Part shown: piece by piece, positions 5,577-11,773 of the stretch
Layout of the letters: every line of letters starts with the position of its first letter
How positions within the stretch are numbered: the stretch's first letter is position 1
Source of the DNA: JAAYDK01 sp964543935
GTDB lineage: Bacteria > Spirochaetota > Spirochaetia > Sphaerochaetales > Sphaerochaetaceae
Length of the DNA stretch: 11,773 nucleotides
Reading direction: 5' to 3'
NCBI GenBank assembly: GCA_964543935.1
Contig: CAZJAK010000071.1
Location: 1-11,773, forward strand
Made by a program: the position numbers and the translations under genes
Notes under the pieces: generated by a model
The model's database searches: none
What the model was told of the DNA's origin: nothing
What the model saw: only the letters and a program-made list of their open reading frames with translations

Positions 5577-6459
5577 GATCGCCTCCAAAATGGACGATGG
5601 CCTTGCGGTCGGCCCAACAACTGATCGACACGGCAACGGGGAGGCCGGCGATATGGGTCGGATAATACTCGACCGCCGCCCATAAGGCCGTCACCATCCC
5701 CCCAAAGCCCCCCGCACCGATTCTGGTGCGTTGGACTTCCTCCATGATCGAACGTTCCAACGCGGCATAGCGCTCATCGTGGTGATGCTCCCCTACCGGC
5801 CTGCACAGCGCTCGCTTGGACAAGACGGCAGCTTGGTCCATCGTTCCGCCGATACCGATACCGAGGACCACTGGCGGGCACGGTTTGCCTCCGGCAAGCC
5901 TGACGATATCACCGATGCAACGTACCACCTCGTCCACCGTTGCAGTCGGATTGAGCATCCGCACAGCGCAACAATTCTCGCAACCGAATCCCTTGAGCAT
6001 CATATGAACGGTCAATGCGCCGCTATCGACCTGACGCCAATGGACGACAGCGGGCAGCCCGCTGGCGGTGTTGGTGCGGTCGAACAACGGGTCGTCGACG
6101 ACCGAGTGGCGAAACCACCCCGAGGCTACTGCGTCGGATACCCCCCCGTCCAAAGCCTGGGCCACCTCGTTCATCGACAACGGACAATCGGGGCCGACAT
6201 CGATAAAGGCCAGCACCATGCCGGTATCCTGACACATCGGCAGGCGCGTTTTTTTGGAAAGCTCAAGATTTTCCAGTATCGCTTTGAGCACCTCTATGCT
6301 TGCTTCGACCGAATCTGAACCACCACCGCCGCTGGTCTGTTCTGTCTCCAAGGCTTGTCTGAGGCGTCCCATCAACGGTTCTTCCAGGCTCACAGCAGCT
6401 TCACAGAGAGCCGTGGCGATACGTTGGCGCAACTGGTTCACAGCAGGTATCCGATTCAT
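5566..6459 (-). CDS. Fumarate hydratase class I, alpha subunit (Fe-S domain)
   Basis: A 297-residue subunit that carries the 4Fe-4S cluster of a split class I fumarase. Three conserved cysteines fit the cluster ligands: C76 in MCQDTG, C160 in GFGCEN and C194 in GGKPCPP. GIGIGGTMD (201-208) and the C-terminal HIAGLPVAVSI are also typical. The start at 6457-6459 is supported by AGGAG six bases upstream and by an ATGA overlap with the stop of the VanZ-like gene; an in-frame extension into that gene is rejected. Tartrate dehydratase alpha (TtdA) is the main alternative. It catalyses a TCA-cycle step in the cytosol and is the sixth gene of the operon that begins with def. Confidence 0.88.
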   Translation of the reverse strand: MNRIPAVNQLRQRIATALCEAAVSLEEPLMGRLRQALETEQTSGGGGSDSVEASIEVLKAILENLELSKKTRLPMCQDTGMVLAFIDVGPDCPLSMNEVAQALDGGVSDAVASGWFRHSVVDDPLFDRTNTASGLPAVVHWRQVDSGALTVHMMLKGFGCENCCAVRMLNPTATVDEVVRCIGDIVRLAGGKPCPPVVLGIGIGGTMDQAAVLSKRALCRPVGEHHHDERYAALERSIMEEVQRTRIGAGGFGGMVTALWAAVEYYPTHIAGLPVAVSISCWADRKAIVHFGGDHDA

Positions 6460-6893
6460 CGGGCGCTCCTTCGGCCTCGCCAACAGGCCACATGCATGCA
6501 AAGAAAGCCTGCGGCGATGCCGCAACTGGCTCCAACCATGTCGGCAATCAAGTCGACTCCTTCGTTCGAGCGTTGGAACAGCGGCTGGGCGATTTCCAGC
6601 GCCAAGCCCAACACGAAGGCTCCGCTCAAGACGATTGCAGTCTCAATCAAACGCCGGCCAATGCCATACGATAGCGACGCACTTCCGACATCCTTGTGGA
6701 TTGCCAATACGAAGAAAAAGGCGAAAGCCGCATACGCTGCGGCATGAGCCCCCACATCTGCCAACGGAAACAGCGAAACCATTGCTTGGACATCTCCAGC
6801 GGGCAACAAGGAGAACGTCACGATGGCGATAAAGGTTGCCACACTCATCACTTTACCTGCCGTCTTGACGACCTTCGCCACATCTCGTTTCAT
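6456..6893 (-). CDS. VanZ-like small membrane protein
   Basis: A 145-residue protein with about four hydrophobic segments, near residues 15-31, 45-66, 83-100 and 113-136. It has the layout of the VanZ-like family: a membrane-proximal ADVGAHAAAYAAFAFFF block (H50, Y54), then LEIAQPLFQRSNEGVDLIADMVGASCG with E100, Q103, R108, D114 and D118. VanZ gives low-level teicoplanin resistance in enterococci by an unclear mechanism; most chromosomal homologues are uncharacterised, so no resistance role is claimed. The ATG overlaps the stop of the radical SAM gene (ATGA), with GGGAG seven bases upstream, and the stop overlaps the fumarase alpha start in the same way. Its place between two enzymes suggests co-transcription rather than shared function. 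Confidence 0.75.
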   Translation of the reverse strand: MKRDVAKVVKTAGKVMSVATFIAIVTFSLLPAGDVQAMVSLFPLADVGAHAAAYAAFAFFFVLAIHKDVGSASLSYGIGRRLIETAIVLSGAFVLGLALEIAQPLFQRSNEGVDLIADMVGASCGIAAGFLCMHVACWRGRRSAR

Positions 6894-7891
6894 AACAAAT
6901 CTCCCTGTCTGACGTTCAACTCCTCCATCCGGGCAGCCAAAGTCCGTACGAAGGTGTGCTTGTCGCCGAAGTCACGCGGAGCTGCAAGCCGGTGGGCCGG
7001 CGTATCGCTGGTGAACCGCTCGATCATCGTAGACGGTTCCAAGCGACGGAGCAAGTGGATGACGGAGCGCAGATGGCGCTCGGACGAGGGAGCGGTGACC
7101 TCTCCTGCCAAATAGTGTCCGTACATACGCGAACCGGAGACGATATGGAGGTTGTGGATCTTGACCGCTTCGACTCCCGCCTCGCGAAGTACGGCAGCAG
7201 TCCGTTCCACATGAGAAAATGATTCACCCGGCAAACCGAGGATGACATGGGCGCACACCGGAATGCTCGCTGCCTGCAACATCGAGCAAGCATGCAAGAA
7301 GTCGGCCACCGTCTCTCCCCTATCCAGACTTGCCAAGGTCTCGTCGTTACCGGTCTGAAGGCCCAACTCCACCCATACCTGGTCGACCCGGGGACGGTAG
7401 GAGGCGAGCAAGGCGACCTTTTCTTTATCGATGCAATCGCTGCGGGTGGCTACGATCAACTCACGATACCGTCCGGTAGACAATGCACAGCCATACAGGC
7501 GTTTGAGCACCGCGCAACTGCCATGGGTTCCCGAAAACGCTTGGAAATAGACGCTTTGAGCGCAATTCCCGTAACGACGCTCGATGAAGGCCTTGCCCCG
7601 CGCAATCTGTTCCCTGATGGATGCTTCACGCTGCAACAATCCCGACTCGCTCTCATCGCACCATCGTTGAGCGACAGCCGCACCTTCGTTGAAACGATGG
7701 CCGGCCCCGCGCTCGGCAGTACGTTGATACACCGCGACAGATCCGGTCTCATCACAGAACGCACAGCCTCCCGACCCATCCAAGCGGCGGTTGGGACATG
7801 AGAAACCACCGTCGATCCCAATCCTATACACTTTAGTCCCGTACAAGGCGGTCAAGGCCGAACCGTAATCGTTCCAGCGGGTGGTGCTCAT
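6890..7891 (-). CDS. Radical SAM protein, YhcC/YtqA family (TIGR01212)
   Basis: A 333-residue cytosolic enzyme. The N-terminal CPNRRLDGSGGCAFC stretch (C32, C43, C46) is the spaced cysteine motif of the TIGR01212 radical SAM family, related to Elp3-like proteins, and binds the 4Fe-4S cluster that cleaves S-adenosylmethionine. Further family blocks are VYFQAFSGTHG (near 114), a VELGLQT block, VCAHVILGLPGES and VKIHNLHIVSGSRM. The reaction of this family is not established as far as I know, although it is widespread in bacteria. The length is normal. The start (7889-7891) forms an ATGA overlap with the patatin stop, with GGAG five bases upstream; the stop overlaps the VanZ-like gene in the same way. 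Confidence 0.88.
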   Translation of the reverse strand: MSTTRWNDYGSALTALYGTKVYRIGIDGGFSCPNRRLDGSGGCAFCDETGSVAVYQRTAERGAGHRFNEGAAVAQRWCDESESGLLQREASIREQIARGKAFIERRYGNCAQSVYFQAFSGTHGSCAVLKRLYGCALSTGRYRELIVATRSDCIDKEKVALLASYRPRVDQVWVELGLQTGNDETLASLDRGETVADFLHACSMLQAASIPVCAHVILGLPGESFSHVERTAAVLREAGVEAVKIHNLHIVSGSRMYGHYLAGEVTAPSSERHLRSVIHLLRRLEPSTMIERFTSDTPAHRLAAPRDFGDKHTFVRTLAARMEELNVRQGDLL

Positions 7892-10245
7892 AGGAACTCC
7901 ATGAAGAGGGCCAACCGCCCATCGGTGGCAACACCAAAACCGAATGACAGGTCGCCGAATGAAGAGGTGAATCCACCCGAAAGTGCCACAGCAGCCCGAA
8001 GCGGCCCGAGTTTTGAAAACGGGCGAGACATGTCGGCCAGATCGAGTGAGGTTATCAACCTATCGGACAATACCGGTGACGATGAGCCGACGCCTGCAGA
8101 CAGCTTGAGCCTGAACGGAGAATGCCTGCCGCCGATGCGCCATACCACATCCCCCCTCGCCAAGAGCAGTTCATCGACGAGGCTTCCTGGCCCGTAACCG
8201 GGAAACCCTTGCGACCCACCCCAGTCTATATAATGCTCCACGAGCGGCACTGTTGTCCTGCCTACTGCCCCGTGCAGTTCGTACATTACAGAAAGGTTGT
8301 CGGCAAGTTCCACTGCTTGCCTGTATCGAATCTGCAGACGATAGGCCCGGTTTTGTGACGAGACAGAGGTCCATGCCACGATGTCGGTTCTAATTCCGCG
8401 CTCGGGATACAGTCCGAACGGGAGCGATGTCCACACCCCCTCGACCTTCAGCATCGGCAGGATGGCGAAAGAAGCAGGCAACGGTGCCAACGGGAGCTGT
8501 TCAACTTTGCCTAACCAGATGAAATCTGTCTCGAATTTTGCCAGAAGCCGGCCTTGCTGGGAAAAACGGTAGGACAGACCTGCCTCGACCAAGGCTTTGT
8601 GGTCGACGCCCTTCTCGGAAAGTCGGGCCATTCGGGTGTTGGCCGGGTGCAGTCCTCCAGTCGAGTATCCTACACCAAAACGGGCTGCCCAACTCTTTTG
8701 CGAGGGGAAGTCGAACCCGACTTGGACCGAGAAAGCATCGGAAAAAGCCAACGTTGCCCATACATCAAGGTCGTTGCCGATTTCGTTCCAAGCGAACGAT
8801 GCCGTTGCCGATGGGGCGAACAATGTCCTCGTTCCGTCGTCAAAGCCGTTCCATTCGACAGTTGCCGAACCATAGGCACCGATTCCCAGCAAAGCGTCCC
8901 TCAGGGGGAACGACCTGGTCTGGATTTCCAGATCACCGACTGTCATGCCCGGTTTGACGACCCTGGCGTCGACATACCCGTAACTGACAGTGGCATACAA
9001 TCCCGAGTCCCGCAATTCTTCGAACTGTTTAGCGAGCTTTTGCTTGCGCAGGGCATCCAGCGGGAGGCCCTCGAAATAGGTAAAACTTTTCAGGTCGAAC
9101 CCATAAGGCTGTTCGGGGGAACCGGGCAATGAGCGGTGCCGGACAGCTCCGATCCAGACATCGGGTAGCAAGAAGTAAGCTCCATATCGTTCGCTGTCGA
9201 GCACATTCAGACTCCGCCGGGTGCTTATCGCAGTGGCCAAAGCCTCCAGTTCATCCATCTTCGCATCGACCGCCGTTTGTCCTGCCGCCATGATGGCTTG
9301 GGCGCTGGTGAACTCCATGATGTCGAAACCGCTCAGGTCCGGGCTGATCAACACATCGGCCAGTTCCAGTTGTTGCACGACAGTGTTCTTGGTGACGACA
9401 GCCAACATGTGGGCTATCATCGACGTCAACGAGTTGAGGTCCTCTGCCTCGATATCGTAATCCGCAGCATTGACATCCACTGCAATGACGACATCGGCCC
9501 CCTCAGCTATGGCCACCGCTATGGGGAGGTTGTCGACCAAACCACCATCCACGATGTAGCGGCCGGCTGTCGGGAACGGTGTGAAGACAATCGGAATGGA
9601 GATGCTTCCCCGGATGGCCTCGACCAGCGACCCCGAAGAAAACACCACCTTTTCACCACTGACCGCATCGGCACCGATGCAGCGGAAGGGTATTGCCAAA
9701 TCATCGAAATCATCGATCGCGGCGACACGGGAGAGCGAGTCGTTGAGCAATTGCAAGATTCGTTGGTCGCCCAACAAACCGGCTACATTGCCGACACCCT
9801 GGCTATCGAAAGTCAAGCTGAACAGGTTGTCACGGGAGGTCCGCATCGGCTCCGGTTTGATCGGTGGCCGTTCTACCGGGGCTACGATGAACAACGACAA
9901 CAGGTCGTTGGCGGCGATCAAGCGCCTGAGGTCGCTCGGAGAGTAACCGGCAGCGTAAAAACCGCCAACCATGGCCCCCATACTGGTTCCCACCACCAGG
10001 TCGACCGGGATGCCAAGGCGTTCAACCGCCTCCAATACCGGAATATGGGCAAAGCCGCGGGCTCCGCCACCCGACAAAACCAACGCCACCTTCGGAGTGG
10101 CGTTACGGCGCCCTTCATTGAAACCATAAGCCGCTACCTGGATGGTCGGTTGCCCTGAACCAACCGCTTCGACTGCATTGACGCAGAGCATCGCCACAAG
10201 GAACAACCCCATGGCGAGCCACCGTTTGCATAACGGCCCGACCAT
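7888..10245 (-). CDS. Patatin-like phospholipase with POTRA and outer-membrane barrel (type Vd autotransporter-like)
   Basis: A 785-residue envelope protein. Residues 1-27 look like a signal peptide (CKRW, hydrophobic core, AVEA before the cut). Residues about 50-310 are a patatin domain with the GGGARG oxyanion hole (59-64), GTSMG nucleophile elbow with S88, and the catalytic D233 in VDGG, so an active Ser-Asp dyad is expected. Residues about 363-440 look like one POTRA domain (LRDSGLYATVSYGY). The remainder, about 450-785, alternates polar and hydrophobic residues and ends ALFMEFL, as barrel proteins do. This architecture matches PlpD/FplA-type class Vd autotransporters, in which the barrel displays or secretes the lipase. 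The start at 10243-10245 is chosen for the signal peptide and lies 7 bases after the fmt stop; a GTG eight codons earlier would overlap fmt. Confidence 0.87.
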   Translation of the reverse strand: MVGPLCKRWLAMGLFLVAMLCVNAVEAVGSGQPTIQVAAYGFNEGRRNATPKVALVLSGGGARGFAHIPVLEAVERLGIPVDLVVGTSMGAMVGGFYAAGYSPSDLRRLIAANDLLSLFIVAPVERPPIKPEPMRTSRDNLFSLTFDSQGVGNVAGLLGDQRILQLLNDSLSRVAAIDDFDDLAIPFRCIGADAVSGEKVVFSSGSLVEAIRGSISIPIVFTPFPTAGRYIVDGGLVDNLPIAVAIAEGADVVIAVDVNAADYDIEAEDLNSLTSMIAHMLAVVTKNTVVQQLELADVLISPDLSGFDIMEFTSAQAIMAAGQTAVDAKMDELEALATAISTRRSLNVLDSERYGAYFLLPDVWIGAVRHRSLPGSPEQPYGFDLKSFTYFEGLPLDALRKQKLAKQFEELRDSGLYATVSYGYVDARVVKPGMTVGDLEIQTRSFPLRDALLGIGAYGSATVEWNGFDDGTRTLFAPSATASFAWNEIGNDLDVWATLAFSDAFSVQVGFDFPSQKSWAARFGVGYSTGGLHPANTRMARLSEKGVDHKALVEAGLSYRFSQQGRLLAKFETDFIWLGKVEQLPLAPLPASFAILPMLKVEGVWTSLPFGLYPERGIRTDIVAWTSVSSQNRAYRLQIRYRQAVELADNLSVMYELHGAVGRTTVPLVEHYIDWGGSQGFPGYGPGSLVDELLLARGDVVWRIGGRHSPFRLKLSAGVGSSSPVLSDRLITSLDLADMSRPFSKLGPLRAAVALSGGFTSSFGDLSFGFGVATDGRLALFMEFL

Positions 10246-10252
10246 GAGACAG

Positions 10253-11218
10253 TCACCGACCGAGGACACAACCGATCACCGCCGGATGTCCGTTCACGAA
10301 GGATGCACTATCCATGTCCCGTTTCATAGCCGGTTGCAGGCGTTGCACATAAAGTATTCCGTCGCCACAGGCCACGGCCAAGCCTTTGTCCTTTACCAAA
10401 GCCAGCACGGTTCCTGGTTGGACACCTGCCGGGACAGGGTCTGTCCCGGCTTCTCCAAGAGAACCCGATACGGCTGAGACGACCAGTGGCTCGCCTTGAT
10501 AGGTCGTAGTCGCTTTTGGCCAACCGGCCATCGCCCGCACATGGCTGTGGATGGCTTTGGCGCTTTTTGTCCAATCGATGATTCCGTCCTGTTTGGACAA
10601 CATCCTGGTCATCGTGACCGCATCGGGATCTTGAACCGTCTCCTGCAGGCGCTCGTGAACCAAAGCGTCCAACACCGACACGATCAACGGGCCGGAGCGC
10701 TTGGCGACCTCGTCGGTCAAACTCAAGCTGGTCTCGGTCCCGTCAAGCGTGATGGGTTCTACAGCAAGCACATTGCCACAATCGACCTCGGCCGCGATAC
10801 GCTGGACGGTGATACCGGTTCTCGGGCACCCCTCGAGCAGGGCGAATTGAATCGGCGAGCAACCCCGGTACATTGGCAGCAACGAGGGGTGGATGTTCAA
10901 CGCTCCCCGTGTAAACAAAGCCAAAAATTTTGGGCCGAAGTAAAAACCACAGGCGAATGAGACCAACACATCGGGGTGGAGCGCCGCAATCTGGCGACGT
11001 TGTTCAGAGAGCAAATGCTCGCTTTGGATCACGGGAAGACCCAAAGCGAGGGCCGCATCCTTCACCGCCGGGCTGACGGGATGCTTGCCCCGTCCAGCCG
11101 GACGGTCCGGATTGCACAACACACCAACCACCGTGCATGAGGCATGCAGGGCGGCCAGTGTCGGAACCGCGATGGCGGGATTGGCGGCGTACACTATTCT
11201 AAGGTCGGCAAGCTCCAT
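10253..11218 (-). CDS. fmt: Methionyl-tRNA formyltransferase
   Basis: Transfers the formyl group of 10-formyl-tetrahydrofolate to Met-tRNA(fMet), preparing the initiator for translation. The 321 residues match the family. NPDRPAGRGK (36-45) is the loop that contacts the tRNA acceptor stem, and the catalytic set N108, H110 and D146 is seen in NIHPSLLP and EVDCGN. The following signature, usually SLLPRWRGAAPIQ, reads SLLPMYRGCSPIQ here, with Met for Arg at residue 116. The C-terminal OB-fold region (about 205-315) is present. The start lies 6 bases after the def stop, with GGAAG about 10 bases upstream inside the end of def. The def-fmt pair is a common bacterial arrangement. Confidence 0.94.
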   Translation of the reverse strand: MELADLRIVYAANPAIAVPTLAALHASCTVVGVLCNPDRPAGRGKHPVSPAVKDAALALGLPVIQSEHLLSEQRRQIAALHPDVLVSFACGFYFGPKFLALFTRGALNIHPSLLPMYRGCSPIQFALLEGCPRTGITVQRIAAEVDCGNVLAVEPITLDGTETSLSLTDEVAKRSGPLIVSVLDALVHERLQETVQDPDAVTMTRMLSKQDGIIDWTKSAKAIHSHVRAMAGWPKATTTYQGEPLVVSAVSGSLGEAGTDPVPAGVQPGTVLALVKDKGLAVACGDGILYVQRLQPAMKRDMDSASFVNGHPAVIGCVLGR

Positions 11219-11224
11219 GGTCGA

Positions 11225-11734
11225 TCATCTTCCTTTGCCCTTGCGCCGTTTTGTGCGCCGTTCATAGGCTGACACCAACGCTTGGCGGGATGGTTCGTCC
11301 ATGCGGTCGATGAACAAGATGCCCTCGAGATGATCGTATTCATGTTGGATGACTCGCGCCAATAAGTCGGTGGCCTTCAACAGGAACGCCTTGCCGTCCA
11401 CATCCTGGGCTTGGATGGTGATTCCGGCTGGACGAACGATATCCGTGTACATGCCGGGGATGCTCAGGCATCCCTCCTCATGGGGAACCATCTCGCTCGA
11501 GGTCTCGATGATGACAGGATTGATGAAGGCATAGCGCTCGCCATTCTTGCGAGTATCCACGACGAACAATCGTTTGGAGACTCCCACTTGGGGAGCCGCC
11601 AGCCCGATACCGTCGGCCTCGAGCATCGAATCGAACATGGCATCGACCAACAAAGCCAAAGCCCGGTCGAATTGCTTCACTACCTCTGTCTTTTGGCGAA
11701 GCACATCCTCGCCCAACGTATAGATATCCAACAT
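11225..11734 (-). CDS. def: Peptide deformylase
   Basis: Removes the N-formyl group from nascent proteins. The 169 residues hold the three deformylase motifs: GIGLAAPQ (42-49), EGCLS (87-91) with metal ligand C89, and HEYDH (131-135) with ligands H131 and H135 and catalytic E132. The tail is very basic (RRTKRRKGKGR), which may help ribosome or RNA contact. The start at 11732-11734 is chosen because family members begin with MLDIYTLG-like sequence and a promoter -10 box ends 6 bases upstream. No Shine-Dalgarno precedes this ATG or the in-frame ATG eight codons earlier (11756-11758), so leaderless translation is likely. It is the first gene of the operon running to fumarase beta. Confidence 0.94.
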   Translation of the reverse strand: MLDIYTLGEDVLRQKTEVVKQFDRALALLVDAMFDSMLEADGIGLAAPQVGVSKRLFVVDTRKNGERYAFINPVIIETSSEMVPHEEGCLSIPGMYTDIVRPAGITIQAQDVDGKAFLLKATDLLARVIQHEYDHLEGILFIDRMDEPSRQALVSAYERRTKRRKGKGR

Positions 11735-11740
11735 ATGTTC

Positions 11741-11770
11741 ATAGTAACGGCAAACCATGGCAACCGTCAA
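11741..11770 (-). promoter_or_regulatory. Predicted def-fmt operon promoter
   Basis: -35 TTGACG (11765-11770, 5 of 6 to consensus), 18-base spacer, and -10 TACTAT (11741-11746, 4 of 6). The -10 box ends 6 bases before the def ATG, so the transcript should start at or next to the ATG. The box type, spacer and distance to the ATG are identical to those at the his leader. Sequence upstream of 11773 is not available, so another promoter farther up cannot be excluded. Confidence 0.55.
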
Positions 11771-11773
11771 CGG

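Noticed and set aside
9277..10158. Long plus-strand reading frame opposite the patatin gene (293 codons)
   Set aside because: Antisense shadow of a well-supported patatin domain; no ribosome binding site, no recognisable domain, and His/Arg/Asp-rich composition.
10246..10269. GTG start of the patatin gene eight codons upstream
   Set aside because: It would overlap the end of fmt, has only a weak ribosome binding site and would lengthen the n-region of the signal peptide; the ATG at 10243-10245 gives a normal one.
1..11773. CRISPR arrays, insertion sequences, prophage genes, tRNA or rRNA genes
   Set aside because: No regularly spaced direct repeats, no transposase or phage-like proteins, and no recognisable tRNA or rRNA sequence were seen on either strand.

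Overview
The window is moderately GC-rich bacterial chromosome, dense with genes and almost entirely on the minus strand. A patatin protein fused to POTRA and outer-membrane barrel regions shows a diderm (two-membrane) organism. The mix of a long-form HisG, a split class I fumarase, a YhcC/TIGR01212 radical SAM protein, a VanZ-like protein and relaxed-lipobox lipoproteins is compatible with a spirochaete (Sphaerochaeta-like). That placement is a low-to-moderate confidence inference. No rRNA, tRNA, mobile element, phage gene or CRISPR array was seen.

Layout, left to right. (1) 1-2506: the start of a histidine operon read leftward, hisG-hisD-hisC, with hisC cut by the window edge. (2) 2507-2668: the his control region. 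It holds a promoter (TTGACA-N18-TACTGT), a 17-residue leader peptide with four consecutive His codons, an antiterminator pairing and an intrinsic terminator just before the hisG ribosome binding site. Together these look like a complete translation-mediated his attenuator. (3) 2669-3271: a DUF308/HdeD-like membrane protein. (4) 3272-3363: a divergent control region with overlapping -10 boxes. (5) 3364-4056: the only plus-strand gene, a YjjG-type HAD nucleotidase, whose 3' end overlaps the next gene tail to tail. (6) 4046-4963: an FKBP-type prolyl isomerase predicted to be a lipoprotein. (7) 5052-11734: a probable seven-gene operon read leftward, def-fmt-patatin-yhcC-vanZ-fumarase alpha-fumarase beta. 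Its genes are joined by ATGA overlaps or gaps of a few bases.

Function. hisG, hisD and hisC serve histidine biosynthesis and appear to be switched by His-tRNA supply through the leader peptide. def and fmt form the N-formyl-methionine cycle of translation initiation. The rest of that operon mixes an outer-membrane lipase-like autotransporter, a radical SAM enzyme, a small membrane protein and a TCA-cycle enzyme, so it looks like a housekeeping transcription unit rather than one pathway.

The most interesting signals are the his attenuator and the fact that the his leader peptide and def have the same promoter geometry: TTGAC(A/G), 18-base spacer, TACT(G/A)T, then exactly 6 bases to the ATG, with no Shine-Dalgarno at a usable distance. 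This predicts leaderless transcripts at both places.
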